NCBI GenBank assembly: GCA_015179125.1
Contig: WHVA01000419.1
Location: forward strand, 1 to 64,000
DNA from: Gautieria morchelliformis
Lineage: Eukaryota > Basidiomycota > Agaricomycetes > Gomphales > Gomphaceae
Reading direction: 5' to 3'
Length of the DNA: 64,000 nucleotides
Made by a program: the position numbers and the translations under genes. Below are positions 29,742-40,104 of the stretch, in pieces (the stretch's first letter is position 1; each line of letters begins with the position of its first letter). The notes beneath the pieces were generated by a model. That model had not been told where the DNA came from and made no database searches. It saw only the letters and a program-made list of their open reading frames with translations.

Positions 29742-31845
29742 CATCAGGAAACAAAGAGGGTGTTACTTAGCTTTACGTAGCGCACGTAGCAAGCGCCTTT
29801 AGCGTCGTAGCAACCCCCCCTGTCATGTAGCCTTCCGTAGCCGACCACCTGCCATCGTAGCGCGACGTAGTGCGCTGTAGCACGCCACCAAGCTCCGTAG
29901 GGATTTGTAGTCCGCTGAGGACAGCCGCTATGGGGCACTAGAGAGGCGACGTAGGGGGCAGTAGCATTTCCCCATGGCTGCATATTGTGTGTCGCTATGC
30001 CCATACGGCGTGTATAGTTGCGTAGAACAGTGGTGCAGCTTTTGGATTCCGGTGTAGGCATGCAGATAGGGTATAATACAGTCATTGGGATTGGGCAAAT
30101 GGAATAATTACATATATTTATATGCGCTCTGCACGGGAACGAGGATGCAGCTAGTGCCCTCTAACTATCCGAGTGCTTGTCGTCATCGAGTGCCTGGGCG
30201 GCGCGAGCGAATTTGGCGGCATTGAACACCGGCTTTCGAGGGTTTGTGACAATGTTCGGGAATCCAGCATGCGCACTGTAACAAGATACAGGAAGTAAGA
30301 CAATGGTTCAGGTATAAACAGGTGGAAAAAAACGCACCATCCGTGATCATGCAGGCGCTGCTGGTGATGCGCCAGGGCCTGGCCAGACCTTTCGCTGTAC
30401 ATGTGCCACGCCTCAAGGCCGCTGAGGTGTCGTCGGTAAACCTCGGCATATTTGACCTCGGTAAAGTTGCTACCCTTGACATGGATGCCAGACATCCACT
30501 GGTATACGGCAGACTCAACCTGGTCGAGAATATTGTTGCGGCAATGGTATGACACATGGGTTTAGGACATACCGCGGTGAAAACCAATGCGATGGTGGCC
30601 TTGGGAATTGGGTGGAAAGAAGCCCTTGAATGCAAACTAGATAATGTGAGTGCATTAACAAATAAAAATAAAAATAAAAAAGGATTATGTGGATGACGGA
30701 CCTTGTTCGCCTGGATCCTTCCGGGACCTAACCGAAGGAAAAAAATGAGGAGATATTTGGGGCCACAGGAACACTTACGCGGCTGGGGCTCAGGTTCGTC
30801 CTCGGAATCATTCGTGTTCAGGTCGTTGAGGAACTCATCGATTTCCTCGTCCCCTAGGCCTTCATCCCTAAGAGCAGCAACATCCACTTCCAAGGCTTCT
30901 TGAGCTCGAGCTTGCTCCTCACGTGCAAGGCAACGTTCCCGTTGACGGGAAAGTCGTTGCTTGTCGGCCTCTACCTGGATTTCTGGAACATCCCATGGTA
31001 GATTACCCAAATAGCTCAAGATAGATGGTACGTACGATACTCAAGTCCTTTTTTGGCCAGGCGAGTGCATGAACTGGGATTGGTAGTGATGGTTTCAGTT
31101 GGTGCAGGGCCCAACAAAGGACAGGTCCTCGAGCTCAATTCATCGTGAGTTGAGGACTTCTTTGGCACAGTGGAACGGGTGAGGAGTTGGGTCAGATTGA
31201 TCTCCTGTAGAGCTTTCCGTTTAGTCACTGGAGCCATTGAGGTCAGTATGCTCGAACAGGTGTGCAGTCGTGGTGGTCAGGAAGAAGAAATGACACAGCT
31301 TAGAGGTAACCAGTCACATGACTGTTAGAGTGGAGCACGGCGATCGAAGGCCGTGGTCCCTGCGGCGTATAAAATCACTCATCAATAGACGCGTCACTGA
31401 GGCAAGAAGGTGGCTCAGAGGGCGAATGGGACAGACGAACGTTGTGCGGAGCATATACGGTGTGCTGGCGACTGGTCTGCTCCACTGGCAAGTGTGTTTG
31501 CTGTGTAGATCTACGCACAAAAGGAACCCTGCGCCCTGTGTAGCTGGGCAGTGCATTAGTGTGTAGATAAGTGGGCAAGAGGAAGTTTGCTTCCCTGCAA
31601 AGGTGTACCTACGCCATGTATTTCTACCGTAGATACACACTTGCACTCTAGCCGACCATAGAAAGGGGATGTCTATGGTAGAAAGGGCCCGGATATGTAT
31701 CTTACATATGATACATAAGGACGTTTGAGCATGGAGGACTATGTGGACTTACGCAGCCACGCACGCGACTACGTAGGCTACGGTAGACCACGTGACGTGA
31801 CGTGCTGGTAGGCGTCGCTACCAGAACTTCGGGTTTTTCCTGATG
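29742..31845. mobile_element. Possible 2.1-kb DNA transposon with CGTAG-rich subterminal regions
   Basis: CATCAGGAAA at 29742-29751 is matched by its reverse complement TTTCCTGATG at 31836-31845. Just inside the left end, 29768-30060 contains about a dozen CGTAG/TGTAG words. Inside the right end (31540-31820) are GTAG and CTACG words in mixed orientation (GACTACGTAGGCTACGGTAG). Short terminal inverted repeats with subterminal repeat arrays are a hallmark of several eukaryotic DNA transposons, where the array binds transposase. A single intron-bearing gene of unknown family lies between. No target duplication is clear, so the boundaries are tentative. Confidence 0.35.
30165..31237 (-). CDS. 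Uncharacterised intron-containing gene
   Basis: Starts MAPVTKRKALQEINLTQLLT at 31237. After a small frame change near 31020 it continues SYLGNLPWDVPEIQVEADKQ, a charged coiled-coil-like stretch, and an acidic DEEIDEFLNDLN..SEDEPEP region. Likely introns start GTAAGTG (30770s), GTCCGT, GTATGT and GTGCGT and end in AG. The later exons read FKGFFPPNSQGHHRIGFHRG, VESAVYQWMSGIHVKGSNF, EVKYAEVYRRHLSGLEAWHM and, finally, AGFPNIVTNPRKPVFNAAKF with AQALDDDKHSDS and a stop near 30165. I do not recognise the family. The acidic linker and its position inside a possible transposon make a transposase-related role conceivable but unproven. Confidence 0.45.
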
Positions 31846-31992
31846 GGATGGGGAGGCTGGGTTGCCGGGAGCGGGGTGAGTAGATGGGGGGGCGTGTAGC
31901 AGAACAACTTCAAGTTGAAGTTTGGGCGCCCATAGATCGTCTCAAGGTCTCTCTAGCTTCCTTGCAAAACACATCGAGTGTTAAGTAGGCAT

Positions 31993-32452
31993 GTGGAGCT
32001 GGACCCACACCCGTCTACAAGTAAATGCATTGTTCGCGGTCCAAGAACCGGGAACCTGAGCAATACAATATTTTGAATTGACGAACGCTTTGATGCAGTC
32101 CAAGCACCGGGAACCTGGGTGTGCCCCCATGTACATAATTTGCATGTGACCATGCGGTGCGATCGTACCCGCCGGCCTTTGCCGACCCGATCCTCTGATC
32201 CATGTGGTAGGCTTGGCATCGTGGGTTCTTGGGGGTGCCTGGTTCTTTGATACAGTGCTGTGCCTGGGTTCTGCATCTCAGGAATGTAGATCCAGAAGCA
32301 ATATCGAGCACGTGCTCGCGTATCAATGATGCACCCCTACAGTTCACCACACGGTCCAACACAACCACTGTCATCCTCTGAAGCCTCTCTGCATAATGTG
32401 AGAATAGGATCCATGCGAGCGGCGAGGCTTCCCAAGTTGCTTCTCTGTTTCA
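31993..32452 (+). repeat. Dispersed repeat R3, copy 1
   Basis: A ~0.4-kb unit running from GCTGGACCCACAC.CGTCTACAAG through GATGCAGTCCAAGCACCGGG, CCGGCCTTTGCCGACCCGAT and TGATACAGT...GCCTGGGTTCTG to GTTCACCACACGGTCCAACAC. It recurs at 36116-36530 and 39263-39632, all in the same orientation. It has no coding potential. Copies 1 and 2 share an extra ~60 bp at the right end. Confidence 0.75.
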
Positions 32453-32615
32453 TTGTCGAGAAAGTTTGTATGGCGGCATGCGCGCCATATCCTGGACTAT
32501 GGGCAGTGCGCAACATGGGGTCCGGCGCTTAGGGAGCATGTGCGCGGGCGCCAAGCAGTTGGCCGCAAGAAAAACAAAGCCTGTCTTGGGCTTGAGCAGT
32601 TTCGTAGTGAACTCA
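32453..32615 (+). repeat. Dispersed repeat R2, copy in 32.5 kb region
   Basis: Contains GTCGAGAAAGTTTGTATGGC and TGGGGTCCGGCGCTTAGGGAG, followed by GCGGGCGCCAAGCAGTTG. Related copies lie at 36925-37190 and 45005-45290. It directly follows R3 copy 1. No gene is recognised. Confidence 0.6.
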
Positions 32616-32769
32616 AAGTACTAAATTGCAATCTCACCTGAGTCCCACTTCCGAATCACCATCAGCATGCGACTGATGAGCTGAAGACCGATCGGCGGCA
32701 ATGCAAACATGCCATTCCGGCCTCGGCAGCAGGTCCGGTTGCCTTATTGGGCAATTGAGCGTACACAGG

Positions 32770-35030
32770 GCAACCACCCAAGGTGGTCACCACGCTTGAT
32801 ACGGCTGCAGCCCCACTCCCACCCCGTCCCCTCCATCCACAAGGCCCTCATACACATTCTCCTCTATCTGCGCTGCGGCTTAAGGTACGGCAGCGCAGGG
32901 CTCTCCCTTATCTCTTACATGGCTGATGCAGAGATAGCACCCGTCCCAGTGCTGCTCGTACTATCTCCCGAGGCAGTCCGGTGCGGCACACGTTGCGACA
33001 AGGTGGTGCTCTTGGCCAAACTCCACCTGTACGTGGAGCGGCGCGGCTTGGAAGGCCTCTCGTCATCCCTGTGAGTAGGTGTCAGCGACTATCTGGTGTG
33101 CGTGGAGAGGAGCAAGAATTAAAACTAAAAATCGAAAAGAATGGCAGATGGCGAAAATGATAGAACATAAACATCTCCACACTCCTCGTCCACGGAATGC
33201 GCACACGACAAGGGTTGCGCCATACAGCAAGTGGGGACCGGAGCTATACCCGGCGCACGTAACAACAGAGGCAGCAGAAAAGGCAATCAATGGAAACATC
33301 CAGCGCCAAACTCCGAGTACAGAAACATTACAGGGACGGCGGTAAGTTCTCGATCACGAGGAAGAACCAAGAAGAGTACATAGCCAGCAACCGAAGCCGA
33401 AGGAGCAACGCTAGGGACACGTGGCGCCATGCGGCCAGTTCCTCTCTCAAGCACCGGATGTGTCAGGTGGGAGAAACCGTCGTCACCCGTATGCTTGGGA
33501 GATGCAGGACGTACTCGCAACCGAATCTCCAGTATTGACGGGTAACGACGACCGCGACAGCTCGAGGTGGCAACTTGAAGGACACCACCGATAGCCTCGC
33601 TCGAGCGGAAACGGATGGCTTGGCGGGTATGCAGGTTGGGGTGCGGGGACAGCGGGCGAGGAGGTGCGGAGGTTGATAAAGGCAATCTGCTCAGCTAGAC
33701 TGGCGGGGGACGGGGAATATGGGAGAGGCGGTAGGGGCGTCGGCGTCGGCGTCGGAAGGATGGGCTCGACATGTGATAGAGAACGGAATAAGGCAGGGTG
33801 GAGGAGATGGGAGTGGGGGGTTGTGTTTTGGTGGGTCAGGAGCGACGATACCAGCCGACGGAGGACGGGCTTGTTGGTTGGCTTCGGCAACCCCACGGTA
33901 GATCGCATTTTCTGGCCTTTCAAGAATGATTCTGTCTCGGACGTAGGCGTCGAAAGACTTTCTCGTTTTTTCCCCGACTTTCTCTGGGTCAATGTTATCC
34001 TTACGTTGACTAGAACGTCAACTCAAGAATATGGGGGAGGGTGGAATATTTGAAATATCAGGTATCCGCCTCACCGAGGGCTTCCCTCCAAGTATGTATA
34101 GAACGCAAGTTGTTTACGCTCAACACTATGGCCGAATACCTCAGACTCACGGCTGGTGGGTTAGGATCAGTGTGGGCTGAATTGATTCAGGATCGACTCA
34201 TCGACTCCTTGACGCACTGCACTGTCGATGTGTCATCCATCGTACTCATTATCTCAAGAGGTTTCGTCGGTCCTTCATTGCTCCTGCGTGGCATTGTCTT
34301 ACCGTTTCATCGTCCCAGATGATTCCCACATCCTTCCATCTCATCCTTCCATCTCATCCGCATCCCGTCGTCCTCTCACCTGATCGTCCCCACCCGCCAT
34401 TCTCCCTTGTCTCAGAGTCCATGCGGGTGCGAGCGTGGGCACTTGTTCATCCGACTCGTCCCACTCCTCATTGGCTCGTGTTGTCCTCTCACCATGTCGT
34501 TCCATTCTCCCACTGTCTTCAACATCACATCCCTGGCTCCGGCGACACTCATCAGTACCATTTAACTCCCCTCAACTCCAAGAGCCTACACAAACATAGT
34601 GACATAAAGACAGGCGGATGTGAAGCAGCCTTCGACGCCGTCGAGCTGGATACCAGGATGGGACGCAATGGTTGGAGAGTGTGGGTGAGCGCTCATACTA
34701 TGCCGTCCTCAACGCGTGGGAAGTTACCAGGGAAGGATGCACTGCAGAATTCCATACTACGCCACACCCGACCTGACAAGGCTGTTAGGCGAGAACGCGA
34801 GATGGCTTTGGGACGCGGATATGCAAAGGGAGGACGCCCCCCCTGAAGGAACGTGGGACCCAAGCCACACCACGACACACCCGACGCATGGCGTCTGAGA
34901 CAGAGGGTCTGATTGCCTTGCGTTCTACCGGTAATCGTATGGTGGAGTGGGTGAAGGCGAGAGCAGTGCGTATATGGAAAGTAGTTGCGTGGTGGAACGG
35001 GAGGCAGAGTGGGAAGCGGCATGGAGATAG
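32770..35030 (+). repeat. Long repeat R1, copy B (2.26 kb)
   Basis: The R1 unit (open frame with SAGLSLISYMADAEIAPVPV, VLLAKLHLYVERRGLEG and the conserved GTGAGTAGG donor at 33069) is followed by a further 1.7 kb that also occurs at 62035-63178. The copy at 61530 lacks the part equivalent to about 33651-34145. Neither copy shows a recognised protein domain. The right end coincides with the truncated end of the Copia-3 relic, so the repeat was joined to it by rearrangement or insertion. Confidence 0.7.
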
Positions 35031-35056
35031 CACCTGTCTGCTGTATCACCTCGTTT

Positions 35057-35735
35057 CTTGCAGACGGCGCAAGCTGCAATGTTGCCCCTCTTTTTGGAGA
35101 TTGTTGACAGCGCCGCTGCTGATGATGCTGAGGAGGCCTGGCGCTTCAAGTCCTCGTTCTGGAAGGCTGTGGCGATGGCCGCACGGTCGAGGGTACTGAG
35201 CAAGAGGATGGATGATGTGAAGGTGCCATATTCGACGTGGTCAAGTCCGGCGATTGCAGCGTGTATCCCAATCTCATCGATGATGTTCTGGACGGTAAGT
35301 GTGCTCGGTGCAAGTGAAACGAGATCGTTGGTGGCCATATTTATTCGGGTAATATAGTCTGTGAGCGATTCCCCATCATCTTTTCGTATGCTTAGCAGCT
35401 TCTGCATAGCGTGGAAACGGCTGTTTGCTACCTGCGATCGGTGCGCGGCTCTCAACCTATTCCACATCTTGATGGGATCATCCGTGATCCCCTCGATATG
35501 GACATACTGCGTTGGAGTTAAGGATTTCAAGATAATACCGGCGGCTTCCTCTTGCTTTAGTAGCCATTTTTCTGCCTGTACGGTATCTACCGGCCTTTTG
35601 AGGTCTTCGGTGATTATCCGCCATGCATTTACCGCATGAGTTTCCCTTGCAGAGCCACTGCCCAAACATTATAGTTCAAGCTGGTAAGCTTAACGATTCT
35701 CGCGTGCCTTTCGGTCTCTGAGTCTGACATGACGA
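35057..35735 (-). pseudogene. Copia-3 Gag relic
   Basis: Minus-strand gag from ATG at 35735: MSDSETERHARIVKLTSLNY, then a frame break after KLM, then VNAWRIITEDLKRPVD, EKWLLKQEEAAGIILKSL, HAMQKLLSIRKDDGESLTDY and a CAVCKKRG knuckle start. It is closely related to Copia-2 and keeps the Arg codon (RKDDGESL) that became a stop there. Everything after the zinc knuckle is missing. The tRNA-type primer-binding motif is not visible in front of it. Confidence 0.85.
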
Positions 35736-36115
35736 TAATTTTCTTCTTCGGTCAGAGCGTGGCTGTTGCGCGCAGGACTGAGTTCGAAGAGGAAGAACTG
35801 TATAGTTCTCTCTTCGAACTCAGACGCTAGATTAGGGAGATCACGTGACTGACTGCGTCATTTGCAGTACTGCAACAGGGCCATATGACCATGCGATGGT
35901 TTGAGTCGTCTCGTAGCAGTCGGCTTCAGAAGCAGGGTGACTTGACATCCGGCTTTCAAGTCCGTCCTTCGGGAATGGGACACTGTGTCTGACGTGTTGA
36001 GGGATCGCTGACTGAGGATGCGTGGACTGATTATTACCACCCTGATTTACAGAGTAAAGCGTCGCTTACGTAAGGACATAGCGATGCTTGGTTTTGGAAG
36101 GTAGTCAAAGGTGAG
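35736..36115. other. Copia-3 leader and LTR-like hairpin, then unassigned DNA
   Basis: 35778-35823 is a hairpin (CTGAGTTCG...CGAACTCAG) shared with the Copia-2 LTR, so this is probably LTR remnant. The remainder shows no recognised feature. Confidence 0.45.
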
Positions 36116-36530
36116 CGGCTGGACCCACACACGTCTACAAGCGCCGCTTTTCAGTTTTTCACATGCGAACGCTTTGATGCAGTCCAAGCACCGGGAACTT
36201 GGGTATCACCCTGGTTGTCGATATTTGCATGTGACCATGCGGGGCGGTCGTACCCGCCGGCCTTTGCCGACCCGATCCCCTGATCCACGTGGTTGGCTTG
36301 GCATCGTGAGCTTTGATACAGTAGTGCGCCTGGGTTCTGTATCTCAGGAATGTAGATCCAGAAGCAATATCGACCGTGTGCTCGCGTATCAATGATGCAC
36401 CAAGCTTCTTACAGACGCCTACAGTTCACCACATGGTCCGACACAACCGCCGTCATGCTCTGAGGCCTGCATAATGTGGACAATGGGATTCATGCGAGCG
36501 GCGACGCTTCCCGAGTTGCTTGTCTGACTC
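36116..36530 (+). repeat. Dispersed repeat R3, copy 2
   Basis: Same order of blocks as copy 1 at 31993, in the same orientation, with small deletions including a shortened GGGTTCTT..TGGTTCTT segment. It has no coding content. Confidence 0.75.
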
Positions 36531-36924
36531 ATACCGGGAGGCACTTGCGCTCGTGCTTGTCCAGGTCTGACTACCGAACGTACTGGCGATGTCACCCTGA
36601 ACAGCTGACTGGCATGACTGAGAAATATGTGCGTCGGAATACACCAGACACGTGCTACTCACAACCCTTCATCGAAGCTGTCCTCAGCAGCTCCATCCTT
36701 CCACGTCCGTAAATAGAGGGATTACCAGGATACGTTTTTAAACCACCCCCCTCCAGCGCCACCCCCGCCACCAACGGCAAGCCTCCCCAAATGCGCCACC
36801 AACCGGCCGGAGCACGAGCTCCGCACGGTGCGGCATCCGGCGACCTCGGGGCCGGGCGCGGTTGGGAAGGCCGTCAGAAGCTCGCGGCGTCGCGGTGGCG
36901 TGCGGAGAGGAGCGGGAGCAATGA
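36531..36924. other. GC-rich spacer with no supported gene
   Basis: No recognised feature. A C-rich tract lies at about 36742-36780. Confidence 0.35.
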
Positions 36925-37190
36925 GAAGCTCAGAAGAAGCGCGCAAGAAGCATGCAGAAACTGACAGAACCTCATTACATAATACACTCGTGCACGGCAC
37001 CTCGTCAACGCCACACCTTGGTCAAATGCATCTCCCCCCGCAGTCGTCGAGAAATTTTGTATGGCGGCATGCGCGCCGTATCCTGAACTATGGGCAGTGC
37101 ATGGGGTCCGGCGCTTAGGGAGCATGTGCGGGCGCCAAGCAGTTGCACGCCGCGCGTAGAGCCCGATTAATCGGCGCGCTAAGTACGCAC
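36925..37190 (+). repeat. Dispersed repeat R2, copy upstream of second SDR
   Basis: Reads GAAGCTCAGAAGAAGCGCGC, CTCGTGCACGG.ACCTCGTCAACG, TTTGTATGGCGGCATGCGCG and GGGGTCCGGCGCTTAGGGAG, matching 45005-45290 and part of 32453-32615. Its right end passes into the sequence that precedes both SDR copies. Confidence 0.6.
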
Positions 37191-37238
37191 GCGTCACTGC
37201 AAGCTGTGCGCGCAACTATGGTTATAAACGTTTCGCCA

Positions 37239-37955
37239 TGGCTCAATTTCCACACCGCATCTCATGAAACGCTCCCTCATCTCTGAAAGGGTCGCTTCCA
37301 TAACTATCCCGGGCGACCGCGATGTCGTCGCGGGGGAACACAGGGCATTGGGGAGGGCCTCGCGTGTCGCTTTGCACAGGCTGGTGCCGAGGTTTGGATT
37401 TTGGGCCGCAATGAGGCGAAAGGTACGCTCCTGCGCCTTGGTATGATGTATGCCTCCACCTTATTGTCCTGCTGTCCAGCACACGCCGTGCTGGCACGGC
37501 TGTAGGACATCTCGCAGGAGAACGAGATCGGTGCTGCCCAGAGCATCACTTCATAAATGCGGACTTCAGCCTCTTCGTAGAGGCTAAGCATGTTGCTCAC
37601 GACATCCGCACACGCGCAGACCTCGCGGGATCGACTAACTCGTCATGTGTCAAGGTGCGCTCTCCACGCACGCTCAGGTCATGCATGCTTGACGTCAGGT
37701 TTAGGTGCTCCGCCCAACAGTACATATATACGAACTTCTGGGGGGATCGAGCAGCATTTTGCCGTACAGGTCCTGTCGCGGTTCGTGCTTGGGTATGTGC
37801 TTACCGTGGACGCCTACCCTGTCGCGAAGAAGAGGGTCATGACTGTCATGAGACCTAGGTCCAGGTGGTCCGCCCTTGATATTGATGACATTGATATTAT
37901 CTGGCATGCTAGCATGCTGCTCGCGAGACTCTCATCATGGACACGTTTATAGATG
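37239..37955 (+). pseudogene. Short-chain dehydrogenase (SDR) pseudogene, copy 2 (truncated)
   Basis: Homologous to 28419-29130, starting with ATGGCTCAATTTCCACACCG and the same early stop. It includes the FAQAGAEVWILGRNEAKG block and the EQHFAVQVLSRFVLGYVLT block, but the C-terminal third is missing. After about 37955 the sequence differs from copy 1. It shares the early stop with copy 1, so the gene was probably already broken when duplicated. Confidence 0.65.
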
Positions 37956-38159
37956 CGGGTGTCGCTCTGGATGCAGACGTGCAGGCAGATGTGGAAGAGG
38001 GCCAGTTAACGCGGAGGAGACCCTTAAGAGGTGCGTTACTTCATTTCATCCTCCACATCTATCCTACTCGCTTCCCTTCCTTTGCTCTCCATCTGCACGT
38101 GTGGAGCCGCTGTGCCGCACGGCAGGTTATTGTTGTATTCCTGTTCCTGCATTTTGGTG

Positions 38160-38335
38160 CCCCCTTGACATCTAGCTGGAGTGGAGGTTGGCGCTGAAGT
38201 AGGAATTGGAATTGGAATTGGTTTCGAACTCGGCCTGGTTCAAGTTCGAATCTCATATGTTTAGTATAATTATTAAAAGTAAATAGCTAAACATTTATAA
38301 TTTATAAATTAAAAAAAATATTTTAGGACTTTCAA
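38160..38335 (+). repeat. GGAATT microsatellite and AT-rich tail, possible SINE-like remnant
   Basis: A (GGAATT)n run at about 38202-38222 is followed by GGTTCAAGTTCGAATCTC, which resembles a tRNA B box, and then by an A/T-rich tail. A weak A-box-like word (TAGCTGGAGTGG) lies about 65 bp upstream. No second copy was found in the window, so the SINE reading is speculative. Confidence 0.25.
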
Positions 38336-39262
38336 TTTCGAGGCTGAGCTCCACTGTGCTTCGAGCCCGAAGCGAGCTCGATCCTCATCTTAGGTATTCT
38401 GTTGATCACCTACGCTTTGTTCTCGAGAACTTCGGAGAGTCAAATGACCCTGATACAGCCGAGAGCCGTCGAAAGAGATGTCCCCTCTAACCTGAAAAGA
38501 AAAGACAAGAAAAGGAGAAGAACCGTCCTGATTCTTAACTGACCCCAAGACTGCTTGACGTGCACAGGTAATTCCACATAAGTGGGAAGTTTTCTGGAGA
38601 TTAATGCTTTAAGCAAAGCACAGCGGCCATAATCAGGAACTGGATTATCTCACCTCGACAGCCCAGCAGATATCCACCCACACCCATAATAAACTAAGTG
38701 TTACATATGGACATGGATGGCAAAACAATACACCTGGAATAGTATGGGCTCTAGGACATACAGTGCCTGCATGTAAAAGGACCTAGCTAGGCTGATGGAC
38801 TGCTACTATAATCTGCCTCCACAGACAACTGCCATCCTCAGGCTTTGAGAGAGCCAATTGCGACGACCGGTGGTATTTCCCCAGCAGGGAGATGACCGTT
38901 CAACACTTGGGGTTAAATGGCCAGGTACCATAGGTTGTTTCCTCAAACTTATTCCATGGTGCCACGGTTGATGTGGGATAAGCCGAGGTCGGCAGGCAAA
39001 ATGATCGCCAATGATTATCACTGGTCGATATTCTGCTGATAACACCTGCAATTCCTGTGGATGTTGATTGCAGTCCCATTTGGTGTTTGTCAGAGAGCGG
39101 AGAGGAAGCTACAGTGCTAGCTCACGAGTCACAGGTCGCCTTGCTGCAACAATCAGCATGAAGACTCAATTTTCTAGCTTCAAGTTGCAGTGCTCCTATA
39201 TTCTCTTCTACATCAAGATCTCTCTAGCTTCCCTCTGACGCACGTGCACACGTCCAGTCTTA
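38336..39262. other. No supported gene
   Basis: About 0.9 kb without recognised coding sequence. The right end (AGATCTCTCTAGCTTCC near 39220) matches DNA before R3 copy 1 (near 31945), so R3 copies 1 and 3 share some 5' flank. Confidence 0.4.
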
Positions 39263-39632
39263 AGTAGGGTGAGGGTCTGGACCCACACACGTCTACAAGC
39301 GCCGCTTTCAGTTTTTCACATACGAACGCTTTGATGCAGTCCAAGCACCGGGGACATGGGCGTCAGCCAGGTTGTCCGTAATGACCATGCGGCGCGATTG
39401 TACCTGCCGGCCGTTGCCGACCCGATCCCTTGATCCACATGGTTGGCTTGGCATCGTGGGTTCTTTGTGGGGGTGCCTGGTTCTTTGATACAGTAGTGTG
39501 CCTGGGTTCTGTATCTCAGGGATGTAGATACAGAAGCAATATCGACCATGTGCTCGCGCATCAATGATGCACCAATCTTACAGACGCCTACAGTTTACCA
39601 CACGGTCCAACACAACAACCGTCATCCTCAGC
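39263..39632 (+). repeat. Dispersed repeat R3, copy 3
   Basis: Same block order as copies 1 and 2, in the same orientation, lacking the ~30 bp between GGTTGTC.. and TGACCATGCGG that copy 2 has. It ends in ACGGTCCAACACAAC. Not coding. Confidence 0.75.
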
Positions 39633-39644
39633 CAGCTCCAACCT

Positions 39645-40090
39645 TCAGTGACTCATTGACTCATCTGATCCACGCGCCTTGCCCACCAAGAAAACGAAGA
39701 TCAGCAACAAGAAAACGTGAATCATGTGCGCGGAACTTACGCGGTTGACCAAGCATCTTGTCAGCATGGTCCTTGTCGTCTGAAAGGTGCAAGCACAGTC
39801 AGTAACAAGCATGGTTTTACATAAACCCACAAGGTTGTACTTACCGCTTGCTCACGAGACTTCTCCAGCTCCATATTGACAGCATTCTCCAGCAATTCCT
39901 CTATGTTTTCCAAATCTTCAGCTGGTACCTCTGGGAGCTCTTTCTTATCCTTGTTGAAATTATCAATATAGTCGAATTTGATCAAGATTTGTTCTATTAG
40001 GTCGGGTCGCTGCAGAAGTTTCAGACCTTGGTTGCCGCAAGTGGGAACATTGACAGCGAGGCACCGTGGTTCATGGCTAAGTCACATAAT
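39645..40090 (-). pseudogene. Unidentified multi-exon gene fragment
   Basis: Minus strand: RPDLIEQILIKFDYIDNFNK, then KKELPEVPAEDLENIEELLE and NAVNMELEKSREQA, an intron starting GTAAGTAC and ending TTTCAG (about 39785-39844), then a short exon DDKDHADKMLGQP and another donor-like GTAAGT. This is a charged, probably helical segment with normal-looking splice sites. I do not recognise the protein. It abuts the truncated 3' end of Copia-4, so its upstream part was lost or displaced. Confidence 0.45.
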
Positions 40091-40104
40091 CGGCCCAGTG
40101 GGCC

